Origin: JBASEY01 sp049652745
GTDB lineage: Bacteria > CSSED10-310
Assembly (NCBI GenBank): GCA_049652745.1
Contig: JBASEY010000063.1
Span: 1 to 39,345 of the forward strand
Length of the DNA: 39,345 nt
Direction of reading: 5' to 3'
Part shown: positions 7,707 to 16,720 of the stretch, piece after piece
Position numbering within the stretch: position 1 is the stretch's first letter
How the letters are laid out: each line of letters starts with the position of its first letter
The notes under the pieces: model-generated
Databases searched by the model: none
What the model was told of the DNA's origin: nothing
What the model saw: the letters and a program-made list of their open reading frames with translations, nothing else
Position numbers and translations under genes: made by a program

Positions 7707-8315
7707 TTACTCCAAAGAGCTGACTTGTTTTTTGTTAAATTTGTCCATTGCCGATTTAACGCTTTCAAACAATACCATTTCTATCGCCTTGACGGCAGAT
7801 TCCAACGTTTTTTGAAACGCTATCGTTTCATCGATATTTTGCGGTGATCCCAATACAAAATCAACCAGATTCTTGTCATTTTCGGGCCGCCCGATCCCAA
7901 CCCGGACCCGACAGAATTCCGATGAATTCAACTTTTCAATTATCGAGCGCACACCATTGTGCCCTCCATGACCGCCTCCCTGTCTGATTCGGATTTGACA
8001 GGTCGGAATGTCGACATCATCGTAAACCACGATCAAATCCTCCGGTTGCACACGAAACTTATCGGTATACTCAAGAACGGCATCACCCGATAAATTCATG
8101 TACGTTCTTGGTTTCAACAAATGCAAGGTTTTCACTCCGGTTTTAATATCCGACACCCAGCTTTTCGCCAACTTTCGCCAAAGCGTTCCCCTGAATTTTC
8201 TATGCAACTCATCCACTACCAGGAATCCCGCGTTATGTCGGGACTCCGCATATTGAGCTCCAGGATTTCCTAAACCGATAATTCCGCGGTAATTCCTGTC
8301 TTCTCTCTGCAACAT
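7707..8315 (-). CDS. pth: Peptidyl-tRNA hydrolase
   Basis: Pth releases tRNA from peptidyl-tRNA that drops off the ribosome. The N-terminal motif GIIGLGNPGAQYAESRHNAGF carries the conserved Asn and catalytic His. LLKPRTYMNLSG, IVVYDDVDIP (catalytic Asp) and GGHGGHNGVRSI follow. The start at 8315 (MLQREDRNYRG) gives 202 residues. The frame stays open upstream to 8468, but that extension lies inside rplY and resembles no Pth. The gene is 31 bases after rplY, the rplY-pth order seen in many proteobacteria. Confidence 0.95.
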   Translation of the reverse strand: MLQREDRNYRGIIGLGNPGAQYAESRHNAGFLVVDELHRKFRGTLWRKLAKSWVSDIKTGVKTLHLLKPRTYMNLSGDAVLEYTDKFRVQPEDLIVVYDDVDIPTCQIRIRQGGGHGGHNGVRSIIEKLNSSEFCRVRVGIGRPENDKNLVDFVLGSPQNIDETIAFQKTLESAVKAIEMVLFESVKSAMDKFNKKQVSSLE

Positions 8316-8346
8316 ATATAGGATCCGAAAAGGCTCAGAATTTAGA

Positions 8347-8982
8347 TCAGGCGTCTTTTTGGGTATCGGAAGCTCCTTGAGTATCTCCTTCCTCACCTTC
8401 GTCGCCGACAGATTCCTTAACTTCCGACCTGATCGAAACGATACTGGCAACGACCTTTTCCGGATCATCGAGAAGCTTCACTGTATCCGGAAGCTTAATA
8501 TCGCTCATGAAAATACTGTGTCCCATTTCGATTGAGCTGATATCCACCTCTATGGAATCCGGGATATTTCTTGGCAAACATTGAATATTGATTTCTCTGG
8601 TCACAAATTGAAGCGTTCCGCCCTTTTCCTTTTCTTTTGCATCCCCGACAAAAACAATCGGAAGTACCATGGTCAACTCTTCGCCACGGGTAATACTATA
8701 TAAATCCATATGGTCCAATTTGCCGGTCAATGCATTTCTCTGGACATCTTTGAACAGAACCAATGTCTGGCTTTCTTTACCTTTCAATCCGGTTACGTCC
8801 AGTGTTACCAGTTTCCCGGCACCTCCGGCCGCAAGTACTTTTTCAACTTCCAATTGATTGAGTGACACTGGAATCGGGCTTTGATGCTTTCCATACAAAA
8901 TCGCCGGTACCCGTCCCTGTTTTCTCAAGCGTCTGTTCACGCCTTTTCCAACTTGTGATTTAACCTCTGCCGACAGCTTCAT
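8347..8982 (-). CDS. rplY: 50S ribosomal protein bL25 (CTC family, long form)
   Basis: bL25 binds 5S rRNA. The N-terminal domain (about 1-95) includes GKGVNRRLRKQGRVPAILYG and HMDLYSITRGE. The C-terminal domain (about 100-185), found in the Ctc/TL5 long form, includes INIQCLPRNIPDSIEVDIS. An acidic tail closes the 211-residue chain. The ATG at 8982 has an AAAGGAG Shine-Dalgarno. It lies 21 bases after prs, within a prs-rplY-pth group. Confidence 0.95.
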   Translation of the reverse strand: MKLSAEVKSQVGKGVNRRLRKQGRVPAILYGKHQSPIPVSLNQLEVEKVLAAGGAGKLVTLDVTGLKGKESQTLVLFKDVQRNALTGKLDHMDLYSITRGEELTMVLPIVFVGDAKEKEKGGTLQFVTREINIQCLPRNIPDSIEVDISSIEMGHSIFMSDIKLPDTVKLLDDPEKVVASIVSIRSEVKESVGDEGEEGDTQGASDTQKDA

Positions 8983-9003
8983 TGATTTTCTCCTTTATAC
9001 CCC

Positions 9004-9960
9004 TCAACAATGATCTTTATTTCCAACATTTAAAAGAAAACTCACCGATTCCTCATTGTGAATACATTTTATGGCTTGAGCCAAAAGCGGGGCAATCGAT
9101 ATCACCTTGATCTTTTCGTATTTATTTATCTGCTCTGAATGAGCTATTGAATTTGTCACAACTACCTCTTTCAGGTTTTCGTTGTTTTGAATCAGTTCCA
9201 GTGCAGATGACGAGAAAACTCCATGTGATGCACAGCAGATGATTTCACGAGCTTCAGCTTCTTTCAGCGCTTCAACCGCTTTCATAAGTGTCCCTGCACT
9301 GTCGATGATATCATCGAGTATTAAAACATCTCGATCTTTGACATCACCAATAATTCGCAGCGTTTTGGTAATTCCCGGCCTCAGCCTTCGTTTATCGGCT
9401 ACGGCCAAGTCAACCTCTAGGCATCGAGCTAGAAAATTCGCCCGCTCCACCCCTCCAGCATCCGGGGCGACAACGATCAGTTCATTTTTAAACGTTTGCT
9501 CACGAATATAATCGAGAAAGACGGGAGTGGCGTTCAGATGGTCCGTAGGTATTGAGAAAAAACCCTGTATTTGACCGGCATGAAGATCGATTGCCATGAT
9601 TCGATCCGCCCCTGCCTGAGTCAGCAGATCCGCGACAAGCCTTGCCGTGATCGGTACCCGAGGGCGGTCTTTGCGATCCTGGCGAGCATACCCATAGTAG
9701 GGAAGAACCGCCGTGATTCGTTTTGCCGACGCACGCTTGGCTGCATCGATAATAATCAACAGCTCCATAAGGTTTTCATTGGCAGGGGAACAGGTAGGCT
9801 GAATAATGAACAAATCACTACCACGAATATTCTCAAGAATTTGAACGAATATTTCACCGTCATTGAATCGGCGAATCTCAACGTTGACAGATTGAACACC
9901 CAAATAATTGCAAATTTCCTTTCCCAAAGCCGGGTGTGCTGATCCGTACAAAATTTTCAT
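9004..9960 (-). CDS. prs: Ribose-phosphate pyrophosphokinase (PRPP synthetase)
   Basis: Prs makes PRPP from ribose-5-phosphate and ATP for nucleotide, histidine and tryptophan synthesis. The chain starts MKILYGSAHPALGKEICNYL. It contains the ATP-site segment LPYYGYARQDRKDRPRVPIT, the metal-site segment IDLHAGQIQGFF, and the PRPP-binding loop VLILDDIIDSAGT. With the ATG at 9960 it is 318 residues, exactly typical. The open frame continues upstream to 10302 through tRNA-Gln and into ispE, and that part is not coding. It follows tRNA-Gln by 70 bases. Confidence 0.96.
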   Translation of the reverse strand: MKILYGSAHPALGKEICNYLGVQSVNVEIRRFNDGEIFVQILENIRGSDLFIIQPTCSPANENLMELLIIIDAAKRASAKRITAVLPYYGYARQDRKDRPRVPITARLVADLLTQAGADRIMAIDLHAGQIQGFFSIPTDHLNATPVFLDYIREQTFKNELIVVAPDAGGVERANFLARCLEVDLAVADKRRLRPGITKTLRIIGDVKDRDVLILDDIIDSAGTLMKAVEALKEAEAREIICCASHGVFSSSALELIQNNENLKEVVVTNSIAHSEQINKYEKIKVISIAPLLAQAIKCIHNEESVSFLLNVGNKDHC

Positions 9961-10030
9961 GTTATAATTGGATTTCACTTTTTGTCCCCCAGGATGTTTT
10001 TTTTTCCAGTTCCAAAACCTGCGAGAAATG

Positions 10031-10102
10031 CTGGGGCGGTAGGATTCGAACCTACGAATGCTGGTGCCAAAAACCAGTGGCTTACCGCTTGCCGACGCCC
10101 CA
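10031..10102 (-). tRNA. tRNA-Gln (anticodon TTG)
   Basis: The minus strand begins TGGGGCGTCGGCAAGCGG. Acceptor arms TGGGGCG and CGCCCCA pair, the anticodon stem CTGGT/ACCAG closes TTTTGGC (anticodon TTG), and the discriminator is G as usual for glutamine tRNA. CCA is not encoded. A tRNA-Gln between ispE and prs is a conserved proteobacterial arrangement, known for example in Pseudomonas. Confidence 0.95.
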
Positions 10103-10123
10103 ATTTCCTCCAACGCTAACTCC

Positions 10124-10984
10124 TTAATGGGTTCCAGCCACAGAATGCGCAAGGAAAACCCATGGAAAACGCTTCTTCGCCCTCCCGGCAACCTCAGACG
10201 CCATGCCTGAATCCACAAACAATCCAAACACCGTGCCCCCGCTGCCGGAAACACAAACCGTATCAGCGCCTTGACCGTCCATCCATTCCAGCATATCTCC
10301 AATCACAGGATAAAGCTTCAAAACCGTTCGTTGCAAATCATTTTGAACATGCTTGATCAGCTCTATGCCGGTCATTTCACCGGTCATTAAAACGGGCAGT
10401 ATATTAAGAATATTGTTAGACGATGTCAAGTGCAACTTGTGTTTGGAGTAAATCTCTGCGGTCGAAATGGGAAAACCTGGATTGATAAGCAATACCGGCA
10501 TTTCACCGATGAAAGGAAGTGGGACGATAATTTCACCGCGCCCTCTTGCCAAAGCGGTCCCCCCATCGATAAAAAAAGGAACATCCGATCCCAAACGCGC
10601 GGATAACTCAAGCAGACACTCCCGTTCAAGAGGCTCCCCCCACAATGTATTCAACCCTTTCAGCACTGCCGCAGCATCCGAAGAACCACCGCCCAAACCT
10701 GCTCCAACCGGGATTCTTTTATCCAGAAAAATTTCAATATTACCGGATTCCCCTATCTCATCGAAAAACACCTCTGCAGCCCTGACAGCCAGATTAGCCG
10801 GCCCATTCGGCATAAGAACTGAATTAGACTTAAAAGAAATTCCCGGCGATAATTTTTTGCTGAGAACAATCCTGTCGGACAGCGACACCGTTTGAATGAT
10901 CGATAATAATTCATGGAATCCATCCTGTCTTTTATCAAGGATTTGAAGCATCAAATTGATCTTTGCATAGCATTCAATCAGCAT
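10124..10984 (-). CDS. ispE: 4-diphosphocytidyl-2-C-methyl-D-erythritol kinase
   Basis: IspE is the GHMP-family kinase of the MEP isoprenoid pathway. The N-terminus is MLIECYAKINLMLQILDKR, the ATP-binding glycine-rich loop is PVGAGLGGGSSDAAAVL, and the C-terminal motif is VSGSGGTVFGLF. The start at 10984 avoids overlap with the upstream lipoprotein gene and has AGGG at about 9 bases. An in-frame ATG at 11041 lies inside that gene and adds residues foreign to the family. The product is 286 residues, which is normal. Confidence 0.95.
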   Translation of the reverse strand: MLIECYAKINLMLQILDKRQDGFHELLSIIQTVSLSDRIVLSKKLSPGISFKSNSVLMPNGPANLAVRAAEVFFDEIGESGNIEIFLDKRIPVGAGLGGGSSDAAAVLKGLNTLWGEPLERECLLELSARLGSDVPFFIDGGTALARGRGEIIVPLPFIGEMPVLLINPGFPISTAEIYSKHKLHLTSSNNILNILPVLMTGEMTGIELIKHVQNDLQRTVLKLYPVIGDMLEWMDGQGADTVCVSGSGGTVFGLFVDSGMASEVAGRAKKRFPWVFLAHSVAGTH

Positions 10985-10992
10985 TGCAGACC

Positions 10993-11637
10993 CTATCGCA
11001 GCATCATGTCGAAAATTGAAAGTTCCTTGCATTTCCGCCATTCGCCGGACATCGTCAATGAAGATCGCAAAGACGGCGAGACCCGATCATCATTCCATTT
11101 GATGGATACCTCGATATTTTCGGCTGGATAACGGATTACAACCCTGCCATTACTTCCCGAAACCGGCGGGTATTGTACGATATCAAAACACTGTTTTTTA
11201 TCCGAAAAGAATCGATGGGTGACAGGATTATCAGGCCAGATATTTGGAAACACGCACCCGATGACATACTCATACTTTAACGCTGCTCCGGATAATGAAG
11301 CCAACTTCGACAACCAGGATTTTTTTACGGCACGACATCGATCGCTCAAAGAAAACAATTCCAAATATTTCAAATCCGCCTGAATGACCATCTGCGTTAT
11401 TCCCAATACATCTTGCACATCGATTCGAACCGATTTTTCTGTTGGAAAGACAATAAAAATGGGAGCGGTAACGATTTTTCTTGGAGACGTAATTTTTGCT
11501 GTTGCTTGGATCGTCCTGACAGCGGCTGCTGATTTAGAAGCGGTAAAAGGCCGACAGGAACAACCTGTAAGAGCAATTACGAAGACTATCAACGTCAAAT
11601 TAACAGCGGATTTCATGATCAGGTTATTTCTCTTCAT
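10993..11637 (-). CDS. Outer-membrane lipoprotein, probable LolB equivalent
   Basis: A signal peptide ends in the lipobox LTGC, so the mature protein should be lipidated at Cys25 (counting from the start at 11637). The rest is beta-rich with strands such as RIDVQDVLGITQMVIQAD. I do not see an unmistakable LolB sequence signature. Gene order is the main argument: TPR lipoprotein - lolB - ispE - tRNA-Gln - prs is the proteobacterial layout, and this gene fills the lolB slot. LolB inserts lipoproteins into the outer membrane after receiving them from LolA. An alternative start is the ATG at 11616. Alternatively it may be an unrelated DUF4292-like lipoprotein. Confidence 0.6.
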   Translation of the reverse strand: MKRNNLIMKSAVNLTLIVFVIALTGCSCRPFTASKSAAAVRTIQATAKITSPRKIVTAPIFIVFPTEKSVRIDVQDVLGITQMVIQADLKYLELFSLSDRCRAVKKSWLSKLASLSGAALKYEYVIGCVFPNIWPDNPVTHRFFSDKKQCFDIVQYPPVSGSNGRVVIRYPAENIEVSIKWNDDRVSPSLRSSLTMSGEWRKCKELSIFDMMLR

Positions 11638-13381
11638 TTATTGATTTAAACAAAGACCCCGTTTCAGCCAATCCTTCATGGTCAGGAAATTGACGCATCG
11701 CTTCTTCCCATAACTCCAAAGCCTTTTCATGATTACCTATAGCCCAGTGAACATGAATCAAATGCTCAACAATGGTCGGATCATCGGCAACCTTCTCCAT
11801 TGCCTTTTCCAAAGCTTTCAAGGCATCGTCAAGCCTGCCCATACGAAATAAGACCCATCCAAGACTGTCAAGATAAGCGGCATCTTCCGGGAAATCCGCC
11901 AGGGCTGTTTCGATAAGAACGAGCGCTCTATCCAGTTCCAGGTTTCGATCGGCTAAAACATAACCTATAAAATTAGCTGCATCCGGATCATCCGGCGATC
12001 TCTCCAATATCTTTTCAGCAACAGCCAAAGCTTCCTTCCAGTCGCCCTGTTGTTCCAGCCTTGAAGCATAATAGAGATTTAATAGAGCGTCTTCAGGAAA
12101 CTTTTCAACACCCTTTCTTAAAACCTCTATTACCTGTTTATGCTGCTTCATCTGTTCCAATACATCGACAGAAACCAGGTATGACCTGAGATCCTCGGGC
12201 CTCTCATCCAGCAATCGGCTACACAAGCGCAGAACACTGTCCGTATCGTTCAATTGAAGCAGGCAATGAATAGCCAGTTCTGCCGACAGGATTGAAATGG
12301 GTTTTTCTTCCAGATTATTCGCTATCATTCCCAATGATTCACGGCACTTGTCCTGTATCTGATAAACAAGCGCCGCATAAAAAGTGGCCTGGCGATTATT
12401 GGGAGCTTTGGTCACTGCCTGCAGAAAATATTTTTCAGCGCTCTCGAATTTTTCCAAGGTCAGGTATATCTCGCCAATCCCTAACAAAGCATTTATTTCA
12501 AATCGGGGATTTTCTGCGACAATCTTCAGCAACTCCACCGCTTCCTCAAATTTTCCCCGCGCTTTCAGAACGTCAACATACAAATTAACAATTTCAATGG
12601 TTAATCCCATCGTTCGATGAAGGTAAGCCAGTGTCTTCTCAGCCTCTTCATATTGATCCGACCTAAAATAACAAAGCGCCAAGTTAAACATGGCTTCAAA
12701 ATCGTCTGGAGACAATTTTAGATATTGATTATAAACTGCGATCGCTTCCAGAAGCCGATTCGATTCAGCATTCGCTAACGCGAATACCTTTAAAATATCG
12801 GGGTTTGGAATCGTTTCATCTTCTACGAGCGGTTTCAATAAGTCTATCGATTTTTCAGCCTCCTGTTCATGGATATAAAGGCGTGCCAGATCGATTTTAA
12901 CAGCCGTATCTTCTGGGTTCATATCGACCAGTTCTTCAAGAATAGTCGTTGCTTCCTTAAATTCCTCCGTTTCTATGTATATACTGGCCATCATTTTTTG
13001 AGCTTCAAAATGTGATGGATCAAGCTGTATTGTTTTAAGAAAAGCATTTTTCGACAGTGCCAGCATTTTTACAGCAGTGTCTTTATCCTGAGCTCTCAAA
13101 GCCAAATCCAGATAAAATTTTGCATATTGGAAGTATAGATCACTATTGTCCGGAAATTCTACCAGGAGCTGGTCGAAAACAGCCATGGCATCAGGCACCA
13201 AACCGATCAAACTCAGATAATGAGCTTGAAGAACGGATCCGTAAACGCTTTTATCTATATGGTCAGGTTTTTCTGTTGACAGTAAATCCAATTCACCGGT
13301 TGAAAGCAGCTTTGGTTTAAAAACACACCCGGTTAAGAACCAGATAACTATAAAAATAAACAGTTTATCAATCAGTTTCAT
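11624..13381 (-). CDS. TPR-repeat lipoprotein
   Basis: The N-terminus MKLIDKLFIFIVIWFLTGC ends in a lipobox, predicting export and lipid anchoring. The remaining roughly 565 residues are TPR repeats in tandem, with the alanine/glycine/proline spacing clear in NPEDTAVKIDLARLYIHEQE, SPDDFEAMFNLALCYFRSDQ and FPEDAAYLDSLGWVLFRMGR. TPR arrays are protein-interaction scaffolds. The gene occupies the position of the PA4667-type TPR protein next to lolB in Pseudomonas. It overlaps the radical-SAM stop by 4 bases and the lipoprotein gene by 14, so the three are probably coupled. Its partner is not known. Confidence 0.88.
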   Translation of the reverse strand: MKLIDKLFIFIVIWFLTGCVFKPKLLSTGELDLLSTEKPDHIDKSVYGSVLQAHYLSLIGLVPDAMAVFDQLLVEFPDNSDLYFQYAKFYLDLALRAQDKDTAVKMLALSKNAFLKTIQLDPSHFEAQKMMASIYIETEEFKEATTILEELVDMNPEDTAVKIDLARLYIHEQEAEKSIDLLKPLVEDETIPNPDILKVFALANAESNRLLEAIAVYNQYLKLSPDDFEAMFNLALCYFRSDQYEEAEKTLAYLHRTMGLTIEIVNLYVDVLKARGKFEEAVELLKIVAENPRFEINALLGIGEIYLTLEKFESAEKYFLQAVTKAPNNRQATFYAALVYQIQDKCRESLGMIANNLEEKPISILSAELAIHCLLQLNDTDSVLRLCSRLLDERPEDLRSYLVSVDVLEQMKQHKQVIEVLRKGVEKFPEDALLNLYYASRLEQQGDWKEALAVAEKILERSPDDPDAANFIGYVLADRNLELDRALVLIETALADFPEDAAYLDSLGWVLFRMGRLDDALKALEKAMEKVADDPTIVEHLIHVHWAIGNHEKALELWEEAMRQFPDHEGLAETGSLFKSINEEK

Positions 13382-15285
13382 TCCATTCGGTCCTGATATA
13401 TTCCACTGAACGATAGGATATGATCCCGAACCCTATTCATCTGTTCGCGTCGTTCTAAGTCGGATGTTGTTTGAATCGCCATGTTCAAAACCCTCAAACA
13501 TTCCATTATAGCATTATCAACGCAATTTTCTTTGATCAACTGCAAAAACCTTTCGGGATGGACAAGCAGTTTCTCGGGAGTTTGCGCATAAGGCTCAACC
13601 ATTGCATACAAAAAGTCATCTTTCGGTCTTTCGTGTCGGATAACCGGATAGTCCAATTCCGAATAGCCAGGTATTTCCAACAGCCCTTTCAGCACAATGC
13701 GATCAAAATGACCCTTCTTGATCCGTGCAGCATAAACTGGAGTCGATGGGTAAGGAATCAATGAGGGTGAATTCGGCAAAATCCGAAAAGATTTAGGGAA
13801 CGTTGAGCAAAGTGTGTCCAGGAAAATCAATTCTTCGATGAATTCAGGCCAGTCCGTTTCGGCATCCGTCACTATCCAATAATGATAGCCGATAAACCCG
13901 AATCGATCGATGTCTTCACAAATCTGTCTGATCGATTCCGATGTTCCCGGTTTACCGAAACGCCTTAATCGCTGAGATATAAATGCATCCGTTCCAATCC
14001 AAAACAATGGTTTAGAATCGACAAAGTAATCATGTTCTCGGATCGACGAAAAAACATGCTCTCTTATCGACTTCGAACTCAACGAATCGATCGATGTTTG
14101 AATACCCCATATCTGAAATCCCGACGATCTGCACATATCCAAAATTCGCAGCGCTCGGTCAGGATCCAACAATATATCGTCGTCATTGATATTGATCGAA
14201 TAATAATCTGACCGTATCCCTTGTTTCCGAGCCGAACGAACCAGTGATTCATGCATCCATTCCAAATGTTTTTTTATGACAAAATCTGGATAAGACCGTA
14301 TTTTTTTCCCATGTACATGTGAACAAAAAACACATGATCTCGGGCACCCGCGCGATGTCGAATATTCAAAACCCGCAGCAGGGTCCGGTTCAGCATCCAT
14401 ATCGAGTGCTAGTTCAATGTCATCGAAATTTTCAATGATCGGAGCCCGCTGAAAATCGCCTGACACCGCCCAGGTTTCACCTTGGGCATAAACCCCTTCG
14501 ATATTTGCCATTTTGATCAATGAGCCGATGCTATGTGTCTCCCGTTCCGCAAAAAGAGCTTCGAGCAATTTTGGCAAAGTCTTCTCAACTTCTCCTCTTA
14601 AAAACGCATCGGCTTGATTGCAATGTGCAATCACATAGTCAGGCATAAGCGTGACCATCGGGCCGCCCAGCAAGATCGGCAAGCTGCTGACTTTTTTAAT
14701 GCGATCGATCAATTGAATCGTTTCGAAAATGGTGTCTTCGTAAACGCCGATCCCTATACAATCACAATCCAAGGCAAAATCAAGCGGATCTGTTCCGGCA
14801 ACGACATTTCTGTATCGAACAAAATGCTGAGCTTTTTTAAGCGCTCCCATGACGATTTGCGCCGATGACGGTATGCCCATGCTGTTCCAGCGCTTGTCCC
14901 CGGGATTTCGTATGTTGATCACCGTGATCGCAATAGAACTTGGTTTTGTCGCTATTAGAGGGCAATCCGATATTTGGGAAGCATATAACGAGTCTATCGG
15001 CCTGTCATCATCGAGCTGAACTTTCCGCCACACTTCACCCACAAAGATTTTTTCCTTCGCCAGGCTCCGCTCGAGTTCGTCGGAACGATCCGTGATGACA
15101 ACAGGAACCGTTAAAGACTTTTGGGATTTGAATACCTCACTAATCTCAAGATGTCGAAAAAAATGTACGAGAGCGCCTTTTTGCGATAACCAGGAGATAG
15201 TCTTCGGATTATAAACTTTCAACACGTATTTTCCTGAGGGAAACCTCGATACTCGGTCAACAGTTATATCCGGATGCAAGAGCAT
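13378..15285 (-). CDS. B12-binding-domain radical SAM protein
   Basis: The 635-residue chain has a cobalamin-binding-like Rossmann region at about 110-240, with LPILLGGPMVTLMPDYVI near its end. The radical SAM core follows, and its 4Fe-4S motif is CPRSCVFC (CxxxCxxC) near residue 320. The order and the GGP element are typical of the B12-binding radical SAM class, whose members methylate or rearrange unactivated carbons. The substrate cannot be told from sequence. The N-terminal 100 residues resemble no family I recognise. It starts 8 bases after the hexapeptide transferase gene and overlaps the TPR gene by 4 bases. Confidence 0.82.
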   Translation of the reverse strand: MLLHPDITVDRVSRFPSGKYVLKVYNPKTISWLSQKGALVHFFRHLEISEVFKSQKSLTVPVVITDRSDELERSLAKEKIFVGEVWRKVQLDDDRPIDSLYASQISDCPLIATKPSSIAITVINIRNPGDKRWNSMGIPSSAQIVMGALKKAQHFVRYRNVVAGTDPLDFALDCDCIGIGVYEDTIFETIQLIDRIKKVSSLPILLGGPMVTLMPDYVIAHCNQADAFLRGEVEKTLPKLLEALFAERETHSIGSLIKMANIEGVYAQGETWAVSGDFQRAPIIENFDDIELALDMDAEPDPAAGFEYSTSRGCPRSCVFCSHVHGKKIRSYPDFVIKKHLEWMHESLVRSARKQGIRSDYYSININDDDILLDPDRALRILDMCRSSGFQIWGIQTSIDSLSSKSIREHVFSSIREHDYFVDSKPLFWIGTDAFISQRLRRFGKPGTSESIRQICEDIDRFGFIGYHYWIVTDAETDWPEFIEELIFLDTLCSTFPKSFRILPNSPSLIPYPSTPVYAARIKKGHFDRIVLKGLLEIPGYSELDYPVIRHERPKDDFLYAMVEPYAQTPEKLLVHPERFLQLIKENCVDNAIMECLRVLNMAIQTTSDLERREQMNRVRDHILSFSGIYQDRME

Positions 15286-15293
15286 ATTTGATA

Positions 15294-16103
15294 TTACTTT
15301 TTAGCTCGTACCAACAGAACAGAGTCTGTATTGATAATAGAGCGTTCAGGATAATATCCGCCTTTGACAAATGCGCATGGATAAATCCAGGTTTCTCGAC
15401 CGATTAAAGAGCCGGGGGCGATCACAGTGTTGCACCCTGTTTCAACTCCGTCCCCCAATATTGCTCCGAATTTCGAAAGATTTGTCGGCAGTTTTTCATT
15501 GTTTAACTCGACAAAAATTTCAGGAAAAAGCTGTTTTTGTTTCTGTTCCAGCGATCGGAACCGCAGGTTTGCCAGTCGGGTGCCGGCGCCAAGGTTGACA
15601 TAATTTCCGATGATACTGTCACCAATATACGCAAAATGACCCGCTTCACTATGATTCATCAAAACCGCCGATTTTATTTCCGTAGAATGGCCGACAGTGC
15701 AGAAATCACCCACAATGACGCCCCCCCGTATATATGATCCTTGACGTATTTCCGTACTTCTGCCCACGATCAAAGGCGGTTTGATCACCACACCGGGTTC
15801 AATCGTGGAGCCTTTTCCAAGCGCAATTTGACTTTCTGAAAACACAATGTCATTTTCTGCTGAAAAACCGCTTGCAACAAATATAACGGTTTCTAATTGA
15901 TTGTCCCGGGTAAGCCAAGTCTGAGATTGAAAGCATTTTGGCAACGGCCGGACGAGTTTAAACTCATTGAAAAAGGAAAGACATACTGAATGAATTCTAT
16001 TCAAACCAGTCCAAACAGGTTGGTTTTGTTGGAACAGACTGCCGATTACCGGATTTTCCGGAAGTGTAAAAAAATCCTGTAAACCGATCCTGTATGGCTG
16101 CAT
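15294..16103 (-). CDS. Left-handed beta-helix (hexapeptide) transferase-like protein, GlmU C-domain type
   Basis: From about residue 85 to 255 the chain shows hexapeptide-repeat periodicity with small residues and I/V every sixth position, for example LGKGSTIEPGVVIKPPLIVG and GAILGDGVETGCNTVIAPGS. This is the left-handed beta-helix fold of acyl- and acetyltransferases. The two halves resemble the C-terminal domain of GlmU or sugar-1-phosphate nucleotidyl/acyl transferases. A nucleotidyltransferase domain is absent: the N-terminal 85 residues are a short, different module. The substrate is not known. It lies 2 bases after the YciO gene. Confidence 0.72.
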   Translation of the reverse strand: MQPYRIGLQDFFTLPENPVIGSLFQQNQPVWTGLNRIHSVCLSFFNEFKLVRPLPKCFQSQTWLTRDNQLETVIFVASGFSAENDIVFSESQIALGKGSTIEPGVVIKPPLIVGRSTEIRQGSYIRGGVIVGDFCTVGHSTEIKSAVLMNHSEAGHFAYIGDSIIGNYVNLGAGTRLANLRFRSLEQKQKQLFPEIFVELNNEKLPTNLSKFGAILGDGVETGCNTVIAPGSLIGRETWIYPCAFVKGGYYPERSIINTDSVLLVRAKK

Positions 16104-16105
16104 CG

Positions 16106-16708
16106 TTATATTTCTCCTTTTCCTCTTCGAATAATGACCATTTCCGATTGAGTCATGTCCAGGACGGTTGTATGAGCCGGGGCTATCGGTCCGCCATCGA
16201 CAATGATATCCAAGTACATACCGAAAGCTTCACGAATCTGTTTGGGATCAGCCAAAAATACGCCATCGACTTTTGCCGTCGTCGATATGATCGGATTTCC
16301 AAGCTCATGGATCAATTGGCTACAAATAGCATTGTCCGGTACACGAATACCAACCGTCGCCCGCTTCGTTCTCAGTATTTTGGGGACTAAACGAGTTGCG
16401 TTCAACACAAAGGTATAAGGACCTGGGGTCAGTTTCCGCATATATTTATATGCCCAATTGCCCACATTGGCGTATTGCGCAAGATTGGACAAGTCAGCAC
16501 AGAGAAAAGAAAAAGGTTTCTGCCGATCGCGGTTTTTAATCTGGTGTAGTTTATCCACCGATGCCACTTCATAGACATTGCAGCCAATACCGTAGGTCGA
16601 ATCAGTCGGGAATGCGACCAATCCACCCTGTTTCAGTTTCTCAGCCACTTGCTTGATTCGCCTGGGTTGTGGATTCAAAGGATTTATTTCCAGAATTTGG
16701 CAGCTCAC
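16106..16708 (-). CDS. YciO/Sua5/YrdC-family protein (threonylcarbamoyl-AMP synthase fold)
   Basis: The family binds ATP and tRNA and includes TsaC/Sua5, which makes threonylcarbamoyl-AMP for the t6A37 tRNA modification. The motifs KQGGLVAFPTDSTYGIGCN, NRDRQKPFSFLC and LTPGPYTFVLNAT are present. Overall the sequence reads closer to E. coli YciO (pattern ...TPGNYTFILKGT...) than to TsaC, so whether it is the t6A enzyme is uncertain. The 200-residue length fits the single-domain form. It starts 12 bases after the outer-membrane protein gene. Confidence 0.85.
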   Translation of the reverse strand: MSCQILEINPLNPQPRRIKQVAEKLKQGGLVAFPTDSTYGIGCNVYEVASVDKLHQIKNRDRQKPFSFLCADLSNLAQYANVGNWAYKYMRKLTPGPYTFVLNATRLVPKILRTKRATVGIRVPDNAICSQLIHELGNPIISTTAKVDGVFLADPKQIREAFGMYLDIIVDGGPIAPAHTTVLDMTQSEMVIIRRGKGEI

Positions 16709-16720
16709 GACTCTCGTTGT

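Noticed and set aside
8316..8468. Longer N-terminus for peptidyl-tRNA hydrolase
   Set aside because: It lies inside rplY in another frame and adds basic residues not found in the family; the start at 8315 gives the normal length.
9961..10302. Longer N-terminus for PRPP synthetase
   Set aside because: It would translate through tRNA-Gln and the end of ispE; the start at 9960 gives the standard 318-residue protein.
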